Assembly (NCBI RefSeq): GCF_019904295.1
Contig: NZ_CP065359.1
Coordinates: forward strand, 1,265,001-1,329,000
DNA length: 64,000 bases
Direction of reading: 5' to 3'
Origin: Ruegeria sp. SCSIO 43209
Lineage (GTDB): Bacteria > Pseudomonadota > Alphaproteobacteria > Rhodobacterales > Rhodobacteraceae
Part shown: positions 1 through 10,358 of the stretch, piece by piece
How positions within the stretch are numbered: the first letter of the stretch is position 1
How the letters are laid out: each line of letters starts with the position of its first letter
Notes under the pieces: model-generated
The model's input: the letters and a program-made list of their open reading frames with translations, nothing else
The model's database searches: none
Told to the model about the DNA's origin: nothing
Program-made: the position numbers and the translations under genes

Positions 1-136
1 CTTCTGAAATGATATCAAAGGTTTCCTTCGCCATCTTGATGTATCCAGATGCAACCGCAACCCGGTCGGTGACAGCCTTGTCGGACACGTCCACCATATG
101 GGCCTCACCTTTGGCATCAAAATGGGTCAGCGGCAT
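1..136 (-). CDS. moaC: Cyclic pyranopterin monophosphate synthase MoaC (N-terminal part)
   Basis: MoaC converts the GTP-derived cyclohydropterin intermediate into cyclic pyranopterin monophosphate in molybdenum cofactor synthesis. Only the first 45 codons are inside the window; the rest lies beyond base 1. The peptide begins [18 protein letters not shown], the usual MoaC opening, followed by the D-K-x-x-T-x-R segment. Its ATG overlaps the trpC stop by one base (TGATG), so it is probably translated by coupling at the end of the trpGDC operon, an order I know from other Rhodobacteraceae. Confidence 0.9.
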   Translation of the reverse strand, partial: MPLTHFDAKGEAHMVDVSDKAVTDRVAVASGYIKMAKETFDIISE

Positions 137-948
137 CACATCACTCCGGGAATGAGCGGGTTGGCGAGCAGTGCTCGAGTTGCCGAAGCTACATCATCCT
201 GACGCATCAGGCTCTCACCAATAAGGAAACAGCGCGCACCGTAGCGGGCGATATCGGCGAGGTCCGCCGGAGTGCTCAGGCCGCTCTCGCAGACGATCGT
301 GCGATCCGCTGGAACCAGCTTTGACAGATGACGAGTTGTATCAAGAGTCGTCTCGAACGACTTGAGATTGCGGTTGTTTATCCCGATCAGCGGGCTTTTC
401 AGCTGCGATGCGCGCGCAAGTTCATCGGCGTCATGGACTTCGATCAGAACATCCATGCCCCAGTCAAACGCGGTTTGCTCAAGCTCGGCGGCCTGTGCAT
501 CGCTGACCGAGGCCATGATGATCAGGATGCAATCCGCACCCAATGCACGCGCTTCGACCACCTGATAGGGGTCGTACATGAAGTCCTTCCGCAATGCTGG
601 CAACGAACAGGCCGCGCGAGCTTCGGTCAGAAAGGACTTGTCACCCTGAAAGCTAGGCGTGTCCGTCAGAACCGACAGGCAAGCCGCGCCGCCCTCTTCA
701 TAAGCTTTGGCAAGCGCGGGCGGATCGAAATCAGCGCGAATCAGACCTTTGGACGGGCTGGCCTTTTTGACCTCGGCGATCAATCCGTACCCCTTGCGCA
801 TAGCCGAATGCAGGGCTTCGGCAAAACCGCGTACCTCGGGTGCGTTCCGTGCCTCAGATTCTAGTGTTTCCAGAGGCTTATGCGCCTTATCCGCAGCGAT
901 CTCTTCCAGCTTGTACGCTTTGATTTTGTCCAGAACGGTCTCGGTCAT
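136..948 (-). CDS. trpC: Indole-3-glycerol phosphate synthase TrpC
   Basis: This 270-residue cytoplasmic enzyme closes the indole ring of 1-(2-carboxyphenylamino)-deoxyribulose phosphate in tryptophan synthesis. It is a single-domain beta/alpha barrel of normal length. Family motifs are visible: [11 protein letters not shown] (about 58-68) with the conserved Glu and Lys, LRKDF with the catalytic Lys at about 121, IEVH at 169-172 and [10 protein letters not shown] at 189-198. It is not fused to TrpF. The start overlaps the trpD stop by four bases and the stop overlaps the moaC start. Confidence 0.97.
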   Translation of the reverse strand: MTETVLDKIKAYKLEEIAADKAHKPLETLESEARNAPEVRGFAEALHSAMRKGYGLIAEVKKASPSKGLIRADFDPPALAKAYEEGGAACLSVLTDTPSFQGDKSFLTEARAACSLPALRKDFMYDPYQVVEARALGADCILIIMASVSDAQAAELEQTAFDWGMDVLIEVHDADELARASQLKSPLIGINNRNLKSFETTLDTTRHLSKLVPADRTIVCESGLSTPADLADIARYGARCFLIGESLMRQDDVASATRALLANPLIPGVM

Positions 949-1964
949 GCGGCTTCCTGTGTAATGCGCGCCAGCGCGGTGATCTTTTCACGGGCCTTGC
1001 CGCTATCAATGCTTTCTGTGGCCATCGCAACGCCCTCGCGCAGATCGTTTGCCGCATCTGCAACGACCAGCGCCGCGGCAGAGTTCAGCAACACCGCGTC
1101 GCGGTAAGCTGAGGGTGCGCCATCCAGCAGGGCGCGGAAGGCAACCGCGTTCTCTTCGGGCGTGCCGCCGATGATATCTTCGAACGGATGCACAGGCAGG
1201 CCGGCGTCTTCGGGGTGAAGCTCGACCTCTTTGACAACGCCATCCTCAACCGATGCGATCCAGCTGACCCCGGTGATCGTAAGCTCATCCGTACCGTCTG
1301 AGCCGTGAACCAACCAGGCATGTTCAGTTCCAAGCAGGCCCAAAGTTTCGGCCATCGGGCGGATCAGGTCACGGCTGAACGCACCGGTCAGTTGGCGCTT
1401 CACTCCGGCGGGGTTGGTCAGGGGGCCCAGAATGTTGAAAATCGTGCGCGTACCCAGTTCTTGCCGCGAGGGCATGACATGGGCGATCGCCGGGTGGTGC
1501 ATCGGGGCCATCATGAAACCGATACCAACTTCTTTCAGCGCTTTTTCAACGATTTCCGGGCCGACCATTACGTTGATACCTAGCTGCCCAAGAGCATCTG
1601 CTGCGCCGGATTTCGAGCTCAGGTTCCGATTACCGTGTTTTGCAACGGTGACACCGGCGCCTGCCGTCACAAAAGCCGTGGCTGTCGAGATATTGAGTGT
1701 TCCTTTGCCGTCGCCCCCCGTACCAACGATGTCCATCGCGCCAGCGGGAGCTTTCACTGCATTGCATTTCGCGCGCATTACGGCAGCGGCGGCGGCGTAT
1801 TCCTCGACCGTCTCGCCGCGCGTGCGCATTGCCATCAACAACCCTCCGATCTGGCTGGGCGTGGCGGCCCCATCAAAGAGGATGCCAAAGGCCTGTTCAG
1901 CCTCGGCACGGGTCAAAGGTCGATCGGCCGCAGCACCGATCAGCGGTTTCAGAGCGTCGCTCAT
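945..1964 (-). CDS. trpD: Anthranilate phosphoribosyltransferase TrpD
   Basis: It transfers the phosphoribosyl group of PRPP to anthranilate, the second dedicated step of tryptophan synthesis. The protein has 339 residues, the normal size for a stand-alone TrpD. The phosphate-binding motif GTGGD lies at 81-85 and is followed by [19 protein letters not shown] is the typical anthranilate/PRPP contact segment. It overlaps trpG upstream and trpC downstream by four bases each, indicating one transcript with translational coupling. Confidence 0.97.
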   Translation of the reverse strand: MSDALKPLIGAAADRPLTRAEAEQAFGILFDGAATPSQIGGLLMAMRTRGETVEEYAAAAAVMRAKCNAVKAPAGAMDIVGTGGDGKGTLNISTATAFVTAGAGVTVAKHGNRNLSSKSGAADALGQLGINVMVGPEIVEKALKEVGIGFMMAPMHHPAIAHVMPSRQELGTRTIFNILGPLTNPAGVKRQLTGAFSRDLIRPMAETLGLLGTEHAWLVHGSDGTDELTITGVSWIASVEDGVVKEVELHPEDAGLPVHPFEDIIGGTPEENAVAFRALLDGAPSAYRDAVLLNSAAALVVADAANDLREGVAMATESIDSGKAREKITALARITQEAA

Positions 1965-2542
1965 GCGGGGACTTTCATTTCGTTCAGGAAGTTCTTGAGC
2001 AGGGCGTGACCATGCTCGGACGCGATGGATTCCGGGTGAAACTGGACGCCGTGGATCGGCAGTTCTTTGTGCTGCAGACCCATAATCGTGCCATCCTCAA
2101 GCTCGGCCGTGATCTCAAGGCAATCGGGCAGGCTTTCGCGTTCTACGACAAGCGAATGATACCGGGTGGCCTCGAAGGGCGAGGGCAGGCCAGCGAATAC
2201 ACCTTTGCCGGTGTGTTTCATCGTGCCCATTTTCCCGTGCACGATCTCATGACAGCGCACAACCTTGCCGCCAAATGCCTGTCCGATGGTTTGATGCCCC
2301 AGACAGACCCCCATCAGCGGTGTTTGCGTCTCGGCCGCGGCTTCGGTCAGGGCCAGACAGATGCCCGCCTGATCGGGATCACAAGGGCCGGGACTGAGCA
2401 GAATACCAGCCGGGTTCATCGCCATTGCTTCCTGTACATCCAGTGCGTCATTCCGGCGCACGACCATCTCGGCCCCGAGCTCACCCAGATAATGAACGAG
2501 GTTGTAGGTAAACGAGTCATAGTTGTCGATCAGCAGCAGCAT
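1961..2542 (-). CDS. trpG: Anthranilate synthase component II (glutamine amidotransferase) TrpG
   Basis: TrpG releases ammonia from glutamine for TrpE to make anthranilate. I place the start at 2542 ([14 protein letters not shown]), which gives 193 residues, the usual length; the open frame extends further upstream without family similarity. The triad is visible: Cys80 in GVCLGHQ and His/Glu in HGVQFHPES near 168-170. It heads the trpG-trpD-trpC-moaC operon. Its partner trpE lies about 1.7 kb away on the same strand, separated by a gene on the opposite strand. Confidence 0.96.
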   Translation of the reverse strand: MLLLIDNYDSFTYNLVHYLGELGAEMVVRRNDALDVQEAMAMNPAGILLSPGPCDPDQAGICLALTEAAAETQTPLMGVCLGHQTIGQAFGGKVVRCHEIVHGKMGTMKHTGKGVFAGLPSPFEATRYHSLVVERESLPDCLEITAELEDGTIMGLQHKELPIHGVQFHPESIASEHGHALLKNFLNEMKVPA

Positions 2543-2599
2543 TTGGGCACTTATCTTCCTATGGGCATTTCGGGCTGGCGATGCAGTCCCTGAGCGCGG

Positions 2600-2605
2600 T
2601 ATAAT
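2600..2605 (+). promoter_or_regulatory. Possible -10 element (TATAAT) for the deacetylase-like gene
   Basis: A perfect TATAAT lies in the divergent gap between trpG and the plus-strand gene at 2740. No good -35 is visible at 17-18 bases upstream (the best is about 3 of 6). The 5' leader would be about 130 bases. This is a weak call based on one hexamer. Confidence 0.25.
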
Positions 2606-2739
2606 GTCGGGACATACATGCTCAGGCTTGTGCGGCAGCGTCAAGAGGACATACCCAACTTGACACCGTACAGGTGAGCGTCGCGGAAGATGGCGTCTGG
2701 GCAGATGAGGCACGAAACAACGCGAGAGGCGAGATTTCG

Positions 2740-4221
2740 ATGAGCGGATTTTACGGTGGAGTGATCGCCGGGGCGGTCTCGGTATTGGCACTGGGCGCGG
2801 TTCTTTCGCTGACAACTCCTTTGTCACGTAAACCAGATGTGACGGCAACAGCGCCCGAAGTGGCTGATACTCCGCAGCCCCTGGAGGCTGCGAAAGTTGA
2901 AGAAAGCAATGCCGATGCCGATCTGGTTGAGTTGCCACCATCCGGCCCTGAAACCCCCGATCTATCATCAGATTCGCTGGATGGACTGGCAGGTATTGAG
3001 CTTGAGCCCGGTGCCCGTCCTGAGGCGGGTGGAGCACCGACCGTAGCCGAGGCACCTGCAGCGATCTCATCTTCTGACGTGACCGTTCAAACCGAAGCGC
3101 CCGCGGCACCGCCAAATCCACTTGCCGAACCGACCTCGCCACAACAGGAAGCCGAACCGGCAGCGCTCGCGGATGCTCCAGCAGCGCCTGCGCCCGAGGA
3201 AGCCCCGGAACCTCAGGTGGCGGAAGAAACGCCCGGGGAGGCCCCTCAGGTCGCAGCCCTGCAGCCTGAGACCGTGGAATTGCCGGATGCCGCGCCAGAG
3301 GCTGAGGAAGCGGAACCCGTGCCTGATGAAAATCCAATCGCGGTTGAGGGTGAAGAAGATACCCGACCTGTACGTCAGCCGCGCGTATTGACCCTGCCGC
3401 AAATTGGCGGAGAGGGGGCCACAGGTTCCGGTTCGTTGATCGGCAAGCGTGTCGTGCCCCTAACCGAGAGGGATGACCCGCCCGTCGAACAAGCCGTGAT
3501 TACTCCAGAAGTGGTGGCCAAGCCCATCGAAGCACATGCTGCCACCTTCGAAAATCCAGAATCCAAGCCATTGATGTCGATCATTCTGATCGATGATGAA
3601 GGGGCTTTTGGGGCCGAGGCGTTGCAGGATTTCCCATACCCGCTAAGTTTTGCCGTCAGCCCGTCTGACCCGAATGCAGCGGAAAAAATGGCCCGTCATC
3701 GCGAGGCTGGATTTGAAGTATTGGCCTTGGTTGACATGCACGAAGCCGCCAGTGCTCAGGACGCTGAGGTGTCGTTGTCGGTGTGGTTGGATCAATTGCC
3801 TCAAACCGTTGGCATTCTGGAAGGTGTCGGAAGCGGCATTCAGGGCAACCGAAAGCTGGCTGATCAGGTTGCGGCGATTGCTGGAGATACCGGGCGCGGG
3901 CTGGTGACGCAGGACAATGGTCTAAACACTGCGCAAAAGCTTGCAGCGCGCAACGGCATTCCATCCAGCGTAGTGTTCCGCGATTTCGATGGTGCCAAAC
4001 AGGACCCCAAGATCATGCGGCGTTTTCTGGATCAGGCAGCCTTCCGCGCCGGACAGGAAGGTGCCGTGGTGATGCTGGGTCGTCTGCGTCCCGAGACGAT
4101 CTCGGCTCTGTTGCTGTGGGGGCTTGAGGATCGCGGCAGCCGCGTGGCGATGGCCCCAATTTCTGCCGTGATGATGAAAGAAATCCAGCAGGGCGTTGCC
4201 GGATCGCTGACGGACGGGTGA
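2740..4221 (+). CDS. Membrane-anchored divergent polysaccharide deacetylase-like protein
   Basis: The protein has 493 residues from the chosen start [11 protein letters not shown]; that ATG follows GAGAGGCGAG and directly opens a hydrophobic anchor (about 5-27). An earlier ATG at 2674 would add 22 polar residues. Residues about 35-250 are low complexity, rich in Ala, Pro and Glu, probably a disordered periplasmic spacer. The last 220 residues contain [12 protein letters not shown] and PLSFAVSP, which fit the divergent polysaccharide deacetylase (YibQ-like) family. The substrate is unknown. The gene lies on the plus strand between trpE and trpG and converges on trpE with 24 bases between stops. 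Confidence 0.8.
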   Translation: MSGFYGGVIAGAVSVLALGAVLSLTTPLSRKPDVTATAPEVADTPQPLEAAKVEESNADADLVELPPSGPETPDLSSDSLDGLAGIELEPGARPEAGGAPTVAEAPAAISSSDVTVQTEAPAAPPNPLAEPTSPQQEAEPAALADAPAAPAPEEAPEPQVAEETPGEAPQVAALQPETVELPDAAPEAEEAEPVPDENPIAVEGEEDTRPVRQPRVLTLPQIGGEGATGSGSLIGKRVVPLTERDDPPVEQAVITPEVVAKPIEAHAATFENPESKPLMSIILIDDEGAFGAEALQDFPYPLSFAVSPSDPNAAEKMARHREAGFEVLALVDMHEAASAQDAEVSLSVWLDQLPQTVGILEGVGSGIQGNRKLADQVAAIAGDTGRGLVTQDNGLNTAQKLAARNGIPSSVVFRDFDGAKQDPKIMRRFLDQAAFRAGQEGAVVMLGRLRPETISALLLWGLEDRGSRVAMAPISAVMMKEIQQGVAGSLTDG

Positions 4222-4245
4222 TGGCAGCGACCATCCGCCACCCCG

Positions 4246-5757
4246 CTAGCTGTTTCCGCTGCCTGTAAACCGCGCCGCATCCGCAGCCGCGCGGCGAATG
4301 GCGTTCGATTTATGGACGGTCTCCATGTATTCCGCTTCGGGGTCGCTGTCATAGACAACGCCGCCTCCAGCTTGGATATACAGTTTGTGGTCTTTCACAA
4401 TGGCCGTCCGCAGCGCGATGCACATATCCATGTCGCCGCCTGCGCTGAAATACCCTACACCGCCACCGTAGATGCCGCGCTTTTCAGGCTCCAACTCGTC
4501 GATGATCTCCATCGCGCGCACTTTGGGCGCGCCTGATACCGTGCCTGCAGGCATCCCGGCAAAGAACGCGTCCAATGCGTCCTTGTCTTCGGCCAGTTCA
4601 CCGACCACGTTTGATACGATGTGCATCACGTGGCTGTAGCGCTCGATGATGAACTCTTCGGTAGGACGCACGGTTCCAATCTTAGAAACACGCCCGGTGT
4701 CATTGCGGCCCAGGTCCAGCAACATGAGGTGCTCGGCCAGTTCTTTCTTGTCGGCCAGCAGGTCGATTTCGTTGGCTTTGTCTTCTTCGGGCGTCGCGCC
4801 ACGCGGGCGGGTACCCGCGATAGGGCGGATCGTGACCTCATTGCCGAAGACACGCACCAGAATTTCTGGGCTTGCACCTACGACCTGAAAGCCGCCGAAG
4901 TTGAAATAGAACATGAACGGCGACGGGTTGGTGCGCCGCAGCGAGCGATAGAGAGCAAATGGCGGCTGCGGAAAATCCTGTGTCCAGCGTTGGGCTGGGA
5001 CGACCTGAAAGATATCACCTGCACGGATATATTCCTTGGCCTTTTCAACGGCTTCCATATAGCCCGATTTGGTGAAGTTAGAGACAGGAGCCCCAACTTC
5101 TATTGCGTCACCCAGATCGCGCGTCTCGGCCGGCATGGCACGCTCAAGATCACGCACGGCATCCATCACACGCTCGGCAGCCTGCGCATAGGCGGCTTTG
5201 GCGGTTTGCCCCTCGCTGACCCAGGCGGGCGACACCACGGTAACCTCGCCTTTGACGCCGTCCAACACAGCAATGACCGAGGGGCGCAGCATGATCGCAT
5301 CGGGCAGGCCCAACGGGTCAGGGTTCACATCCGGCAGGTATTCCACCAACCGGACCATGTCGTAGCCCAGATAGCCAAATAGGCCAGCGGCGGCCTGCGG
5401 CAGGTCATCGGGAAGCGCGATGCGGCTTTCAGCCAACAAGGCGCGCAAGTTGTCCATCGGGTTGCCATCCTGTGGCTCGAACGCCTCGGCATCGAAGCGG
5501 GCTGATCGGTTCAAGGCCGATGTCTCGCCCTGACAGCGCCAAATCAGATCGGGCTTCATTCCGATGATCGAATAGCGCCCACGCACTTCACCCCCGGTTA
5601 CCGACTCGAGCATGAAGGCGTCTTTCTGAGCGCCTGTCAGTTTCAGCATCAGTGAAACCGGCGTATCCAGATCAGCGGCGAGGCGGGTATAGACGACCTG
5701 ATTTTCGCCCGCATCATAAGCGCGCGCGAAACTTTCGAAATCCGGGGTCAGGGCCAT
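4246..5757 (-). CDS. trpE: Anthranilate synthase component I TrpE
   Basis: TrpE makes anthranilate from chorismate with ammonia from TrpG. At 503 residues it is of standard stand-alone size. The MLESVTGGEVRGRYS segment (49-63) corresponds to the tryptophan feedback site of the family. The chorismate-binding half contains PIAGTRPRGAT, LDLGRNDTGRVS, AGTVSGAPKVRAMEII and GIYGGGVGY. The gap to the upstream ppiD-like gene is only 12 bases, so they are probably co-transcribed. I see no leader peptide or attenuator in front of trpE. Confidence 0.97.
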   Translation of the reverse strand: MALTPDFESFARAYDAGENQVVYTRLAADLDTPVSLMLKLTGAQKDAFMLESVTGGEVRGRYSIIGMKPDLIWRCQGETSALNRSARFDAEAFEPQDGNPMDNLRALLAESRIALPDDLPQAAAGLFGYLGYDMVRLVEYLPDVNPDPLGLPDAIMLRPSVIAVLDGVKGEVTVVSPAWVSEGQTAKAAYAQAAERVMDAVRDLERAMPAETRDLGDAIEVGAPVSNFTKSGYMEAVEKAKEYIRAGDIFQVVPAQRWTQDFPQPPFALYRSLRRTNPSPFMFYFNFGGFQVVGASPEILVRVFGNEVTIRPIAGTRPRGATPEEDKANEIDLLADKKELAEHLMLLDLGRNDTGRVSKIGTVRPTEEFIIERYSHVMHIVSNVVGELAEDKDALDAFFAGMPAGTVSGAPKVRAMEIIDELEPEKRGIYGGGVGYFSAGGDMDMCIALRTAIVKDHKLYIQAGGGVVYDSDPEAEYMETVHKSNAIRRAAADAARFTGSGNS

Positions 5758-5769
5758 GTTCTGTCTCTT

Positions 5770-7611
5770 TTAGTAACTGGCCCGTACCGCGTTCAGCGCT
5801 TGCTGATCCAGCACAGGGCGTGCGCGTGTCTGGGCATTGCGCACATAGATGTCAAAGATGTTCTGCGCCAGCGCCTGGCTCAATTGCGCAGCCAGTGCAT
5901 CCTGCATCTGGCGTTGCTCATCGGTTTCCGCCGGAGGCAGCTCTTCATCCAGACGCACGATCAGGGCGTTACCGTTTCCGGGAATGACACGCAGCTCGCC
6001 AGGGTCCATTTCAAACACCTGAGTCATGAAGTCCACGGGAACATCCTCGAGGAATGCGGTACGTGTCAGCGCATTTTCGACGCGGAAGGGCAGGCCTGTG
6101 GCGGTAAAGTCGCCATTTGTTGCCAGTTGGGTCAGAACCGTGTTGCCCTGATTTTGCAGCGCTTTCGCAGTTTCTACCTGCAGCCATGCCTCGGCGACAC
6201 GGTCACGGGCGCTTTCCAGAGGTTCCGGGCGCGGTTCCAGCACTTCATTCAAGCGCAACGCAAAGATCGAACCATCTTCAAGGAACGCGACCTCTGGGAA
6301 ATCACCTTCTTGCACAGCCTCAGCGACTGAGCGGAAGCCGTCATACGCGGCAACGCCATCGTCGCTTTGCTGGGTCCAGTCGATCTGACCCAGTTCCATC
6401 TCGGTCTCACCGGCCAGTTCTTCCAGTGTTGCGCCGCCTGCAAGCAGGTCGTTGATGTCTTCGGCCTGTGCTTCGATCTGACGGCGCGCTCGGTCGGCGG
6501 CGAGTTCTGCACGAAGTTCGGGTTCGGCGTCTTCGAAACTGACATTGTTCTCGGCCAGCGATCCATTGATCCGGAACAGGGCAGGGCCGAACACCGTGGG
6601 AAGCGGGCCGACCACATCGTCGATCTCGGCGGCAAACACGGCGTCGGCTGCATCGCCCAGATCTTCACGGGTGACATCGCCCAGATCAACATCGCTCAGC
6701 TCAAGCTGACGTTCGCGGACCAACTGTTCGAAATCGGCCCCGCCAACTTCAAGTTGTGCCAGCGCCTCGGTTGCGGATTCTTCGCTGGGATAGGGCAGAC
6801 GCTCGACCAAGCGGCGCTCGGGTTGGAAAAATTCGTCAGCGCGTTGGTCGTATAGACGGCGCAGAGAATCTTCGTCCACTTCGATCGTGTCGAGCAGCAT
6901 GTCGGGCGACAGAATGGCGTAGGTCAGTTGCTTGGTGCGGGGCAGGGTGAACTGATCGGTATTCTCATCGTAATATGTCTGAATCTGCGCGTCTGTGGGT
7001 TGGGCCACGGGCGTTTCGAGAAGGTCGGCTGACAGGGTCGCCACGGTAAAGCTGCGGCGGGCCAGCACATAGTTCGACAAAGCCTCGGTCAGCGTACGGG
7101 GCATTTCAACACCGCTCATGACCGCACCCTGAACGATGGTGCGTGAAGATTCTTTGCGCAGATCCGATTCGAATTCGGAATCGGTCATTCCGACCTGTTC
7201 CAGCTGAAAGCGATAGGCTTCGCGGTCGAATGTACCGTTTACACCTTGGAACGCCGGTATCTGTACAATCTCGTCCTGCAGGTTCTCGTCACCGATCGAA
7301 ATGCCAAGCTGTCCGACCTCGTTATCGATTGCGGCCAGCGCGATCAGGCGCGAAAGGGCAAGTTGATCGAGGCCAAGATCATGTGCCTGCGAAATCTGCA
7401 TTGCCTGTCCGGTTTGTGCTTCGACGGCCCGGATCTCGCGCTGAAGCTCACGAAAATACGCGTCGACCGAAATGCTTTCATCACCGACCTGCGCAACCGT
7501 ACGCACGGTTCCGGTCAGGCTGGTGGCGCCAAAGCCCGCAAGGCCCAGCATCAAAAGACCCATGAGAATCCAGACAAAGGTTTTGGATAGGTTTTTCATG
7601 CCTGCGGCCAT
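5770..7611 (-). CDS. PpiD/SurA-type periplasmic peptidyl-prolyl isomerase-like chaperone
   Basis: A 613-residue protein with an N-terminal anchor (about 8-30, KTFVWILMGLLMLGLAG) and a long periplasmic part. After the anchor there is an SurA_N-like helical region (about 35-190, with QIPAFQGVNGTFDREAYR, a segment typical of PpiD), then a weakly conserved PPIase-like region (about 230-380) and a helical C-terminus. This layout is that of PpiD, which helps outer-membrane and periplasmic proteins fold near the Sec exit. Whether it keeps isomerase activity is not clear from the sequence. It lies directly upstream of trpE. Confidence 0.88.
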   Translation of the reverse strand: MAAGMKNLSKTFVWILMGLLMLGLAGFGATSLTGTVRTVAQVGDESISVDAYFRELQREIRAVEAQTGQAMQISQAHDLGLDQLALSRLIALAAIDNEVGQLGISIGDENLQDEIVQIPAFQGVNGTFDREAYRFQLEQVGMTDSEFESDLRKESSRTIVQGAVMSGVEMPRTLTEALSNYVLARRSFTVATLSADLLETPVAQPTDAQIQTYYDENTDQFTLPRTKQLTYAILSPDMLLDTIEVDEDSLRRLYDQRADEFFQPERRLVERLPYPSEESATEALAQLEVGGADFEQLVRERQLELSDVDLGDVTREDLGDAADAVFAAEIDDVVGPLPTVFGPALFRINGSLAENNVSFEDAEPELRAELAADRARRQIEAQAEDINDLLAGGATLEELAGETEMELGQIDWTQQSDDGVAAYDGFRSVAEAVQEGDFPEVAFLEDGSIFALRLNEVLEPRPEPLESARDRVAEAWLQVETAKALQNQGNTVLTQLATNGDFTATGLPFRVENALTRTAFLEDVPVDFMTQVFEMDPGELRVIPGNGNALIVRLDEELPPAETDEQRQMQDALAAQLSQALAQNIFDIYVRNAQTRARPVLDQQALNAVRASY

Positions 7612-7692
7612 GGTGCCCTCTTGGTTTTGTCGGCAAATGTCTGCCCAGTCGGTTGCGGCCCTGAATACGATGCGTGCAGCCGGGGGGCAAGC

Positions 7693-8868
7693 TTAGAAGG
7701 ACAAGCCCTGCAATCGGTCGAACAATTGCGCGATACCGGCGCGGTCGAGGTTGGCAAATGCTACACGAACCTGCCGCTTTCCCGCGGAATCGCCCTCTGG
7801 CATGAACATGGTACCCGGCAAAAGCAGTATACCTGCCTCGGGTACCAGCCGTCGGGCCAATTCGTCGGAAGCGATGCCAAAGGGATGTTCGAGGTAGGCA
7901 AAGTAAGCGCCAAGTCCCAAAAGACGCCAGCCTTTGTCTTCAAGGCGTGGCATTCCTTCTGCAATGGCGGCTCTTCGGTCGAGAATTTCATCTCGTTCAC
8001 CCGCAACCCATTGGGTCAAGTTCCGCATTCCCCAAAGCGCGGCAAACTGGCCGATCTGGCCGGGGCAGATCGCGACCGTGTCCAGAAATTTTTCGATCTC
8101 CGCCAACAGGGCGGGGCTGGTTGAAATCGCGCCGACACGGTGACCGGTCAGGCGATAGGCTTTTGAGAACGAGTAGAGATGGACAAACGTATCGTCCCAA
8201 CCCGATTGCTGGAACAGGTCATGAGGCGCGCCTGATCGACTGTCGAAATCGCGATAGGTTTCGTCAACCAAAAGACGAAGCCCCGTTTCCCGCGCAAGAT
8301 CAAAGAAGCGGCGCACCAAGTCCGCAGGATATTCGACACCACCGGGATTATTCGGCGTCACCAACGAAATCGCCCGTGTCTTTTCGGTGATAAGGGCGCG
8401 GGCGCGTTCCGGATCGGGAAGCAAATCATCGTCTGTGGGCAAATCAACGGTTTTTACCCCAGCCATATCCAGCCACATCTTGTGATTGAAATACCAAGGG
8501 GTCGGAAGGATCACCTCATCCCCCTGATCGGTAATTGCCGAAATCACGGCTGAAAAGGCCTGATTGCAACCCGAGGTGATTGCGATCTGATTCGCCGATA
8601 CCTCAGCCGCATAATGTGCGCTGATCTGAGCCGCGAGTTCGGACCGCAGGTCATCGTTGCCCAGAACCGGGCCGTAAAGATGTGCGCTGTCCTGCTCGAC
8701 CGCGAATTCGGCCATTGCTTGCCGCAGCGCTAACGGGGGCGGATCGACCGGAGCCGCCTGACTGACATTGATCAACGGACGGTCAACTGCGAACTCGACC
8801 CCGTCCAGCCAACGGCGTGCCTCCATCACCGGAGGGGCAAAGGTGGCGGCAGTGCGGGTCATTGTCAT
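7693..8868 (-). CDS. Class I/II PLP-dependent aminotransferase
   Basis: A fold-type I aminotransferase of 391 residues. Visible features are SGCNQAF (cofactor phosphate loop), TPNNPGG, the VDETY motif with the cofactor Asp, and SFSKAYRLTGHRVG, whose Lys should form the Schiff base. The substrate cannot be assigned; the DSAHLYGPVLGNDDLR segment is general for the family. It follows gpt by 39 bases on the same strand and may be the last gene of a fabI-gpt-aminotransferase transcript. ATG codons at 8868 and 8862 are both possible starts. Confidence 0.9.
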   Translation of the reverse strand: MTMTRTAATFAPPVMEARRWLDGVEFAVDRPLINVSQAAPVDPPPLALRQAMAEFAVEQDSAHLYGPVLGNDDLRSELAAQISAHYAAEVSANQIAITSGCNQAFSAVISAITDQGDEVILPTPWYFNHKMWLDMAGVKTVDLPTDDDLLPDPERARALITEKTRAISLVTPNNPGGVEYPADLVRRFFDLARETGLRLLVDETYRDFDSRSGAPHDLFQQSGWDDTFVHLYSFSKAYRLTGHRVGAISTSPALLAEIEKFLDTVAICPGQIGQFAALWGMRNLTQWVAGERDEILDRRAAIAEGMPRLEDKGWRLLGLGAYFAYLEHPFGIASDELARRLVPEAGILLLPGTMFMPEGDSAGKRQVRVAFANLDRAGIAQLFDRLQGLSF

Positions 8869-8907
8869 GGTGAGTCCGTGATTTCAGCGCTTAGTTGAAA
8901 CGCTTGA

Positions 8908-9417
8908 TTAATCGGTGCCCCGATATGGTTCGACATATTGCAGCGCCATGTCCCATGGGAAGAAAATCCATGTGTCCTGACTGACCTCGGTAATGAAGGT
9001 GTCTACCATCGGACGGCCCTTGGGCTTGGCGTATACGGTCGCGAAATGCGCTTTGGGGAACATCTCGCGCACCAGTTCCAGCGTTTTGCCGCTATCGACC
9101 AGATCGTCGATGATCAGAATACCGGTGCCATCACCCATCAGATCAGCATTGGGCGCTTTGAGAATTTCTGCTTCGCCCTGCGCTTGATGATGATAGGATT
9201 TCACGCTGACAGTATCGACCGTACGGATATCCAGTTCGCGGCTGACGATCATCGCGGGGGCCATGCCGCCACGTGTAATTGCCACGACTGCACGCCAAGC
9301 GCCGTCATCTGGTCCTTGCCCATCCAGACGCCACGCAAGAGCGCGCGAGTCGCGATGAATCTGATCCCAGCTGATGTGGAAGCCTTTTTCGTGTGGCAGG
9401 CGGTCCTTGGCGCTCAT
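8908..9417 (-). CDS. gpt: Xanthine(-guanine) phosphoribosyltransferase
   Basis: A purine salvage enzyme of 169 residues that forms XMP or GMP from the base and PRPP. The PRPP-binding motif [13 protein letters not shown] lies at 100-112 and [12 protein letters not shown] around 44-55. Length and motifs match Gpt rather than Hpt. An AAGGA ribosome-binding site stands before the ATG, six bases after the fabI stop, so it is probably the second gene of a fabI transcript. Confidence 0.93.
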   Translation of the reverse strand: MSAKDRLPHEKGFHISWDQIHRDSRALAWRLDGQGPDDGAWRAVVAITRGGMAPAMIVSRELDIRTVDTVSVKSYHHQAQGEAEILKAPNADLMGDGTGILIIDDLVDSGKTLELVREMFPKAHFATVYAKPKGRPMVDTFITEVSQDTWIFFPWDMALQYVEPYRGTD

Positions 9418-9423
9418 GGTCTG

Positions 9424-10230
9424 TTATCCTTTTTCAACGTCCGGCGCGTCGACGGCCTTCATTCCGACGATGTGATAGCCTGAATCCACGTGCAGATTTT
9501 CACCTGTCACTCCGCTGCTGAGATCAGACAGCAGATACAGGGCCGATTTACCAACATCATCGATGGTCACATTCCGGCGCAGGGGCGAGTTATACTCGTT
9601 CCACTTCATGATGTAACGGAAATCGCCGATGCCGCTGGCCGCGAGCGTTTTGATCGGGCCTGCCGAGATCGAATTCACGCGAATGCCGTCTTTGCCCAAA
9701 TCCTCGGCCAGATACTTTACGGATGCCTCAAGGGCGGCTTTTGCAACACCCATTACATTGTAGTGTGGCATGACCTGTTCAGCGCCGTAATAGGTGAGGG
9801 TGATCGCACTGCCGCCTTCGTTCATCATTTTCTCCGCGCGCTGCATAACGGCGGTGAAAGAGTAGACCGAAACATCCATCGTCAGGTTAAAGTTCGCGCG
9901 CGACGTGTCGACGTAACGCCCGCGCAATTCGTTCTTGTCAGAAAAGCCAATGGCGTGGACGACGAAATCCAGTTTACCCCATTTCTTTTCGAGCGCGCTG
10001 AAGAGTTCATTAATTGATTCTTCGTCGCTGACGTCACAGGGCAAAACGATCTCGCTGCCCAACTGCGCCGCCAATGGATCGACGCGTTTTTTCAGGGCGT
10101 CCCCCTGATAGGAAAAGGCCAGCTCGGCCCCGGCGTCGGACAAGGCGCGGGCGATACCCCATGCGATTGATTTGTCATTGGCCAGTCCCATGATGAGGCC
10201 GCGTTTTCCGGCCATCAACTGATTTGACAT
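9424..10230 (-). CDS. fabI: Enoyl-[acyl-carrier-protein] reductase (NADH) FabI
   Basis: FabI reduces trans-2-enoyl-ACP in fatty acid elongation and is the target of triclosan-type inhibitors. I start at MSNQLMAGKRGLIMG (10230) because GGAGAAC sits seven bases upstream; the frame extends 24 codons further without similarity. The protein has 268 residues. It shows the short-chain dehydrogenase fold with GLANDKSIAWGIA in place of a classical glycine motif and the FabI catalytic pair Tyr157 and Lys164 (Y-x6-K). Confidence 0.96.
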   Translation of the reverse strand: MSNQLMAGKRGLIMGLANDKSIAWGIARALSDAGAELAFSYQGDALKKRVDPLAAQLGSEIVLPCDVSDEESINELFSALEKKWGKLDFVVHAIGFSDKNELRGRYVDTSRANFNLTMDVSVYSFTAVMQRAEKMMNEGGSAITLTYYGAEQVMPHYNVMGVAKAALEASVKYLAEDLGKDGIRVNSISAGPIKTLAASGIGDFRYIMKWNEYNSPLRRNVTIDDVGKSALYLLSDLSSGVTGENLHVDSGYHIVGMKAVDAPDVEKG

Positions 10231-10358
10231 CTTCGGTTCTCCGCCTGTCGTCGCATTGTGTTCGGTTGGTTTATGCCATTGATTGTCCTGCTTCAAGGCC
10301 ATGCGCTCTTGCCCGCAGCGGGTTCTCGCCTTAGGGTCATGTTAATTGTTTCCTGGGG

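Noticed and set aside
1697..2593. A 298-codon plus-strand frame over trpD/trpG
   Set aside because: It overlaps the real trp genes and has no homologous features.
2543..3337. Extended upstream start for trpG
   Set aside because: The extra 265 residues are Arg/Pro-rich and overlap the divergent deacetylase gene; the normal TrpG start at 2542 fits the family length.
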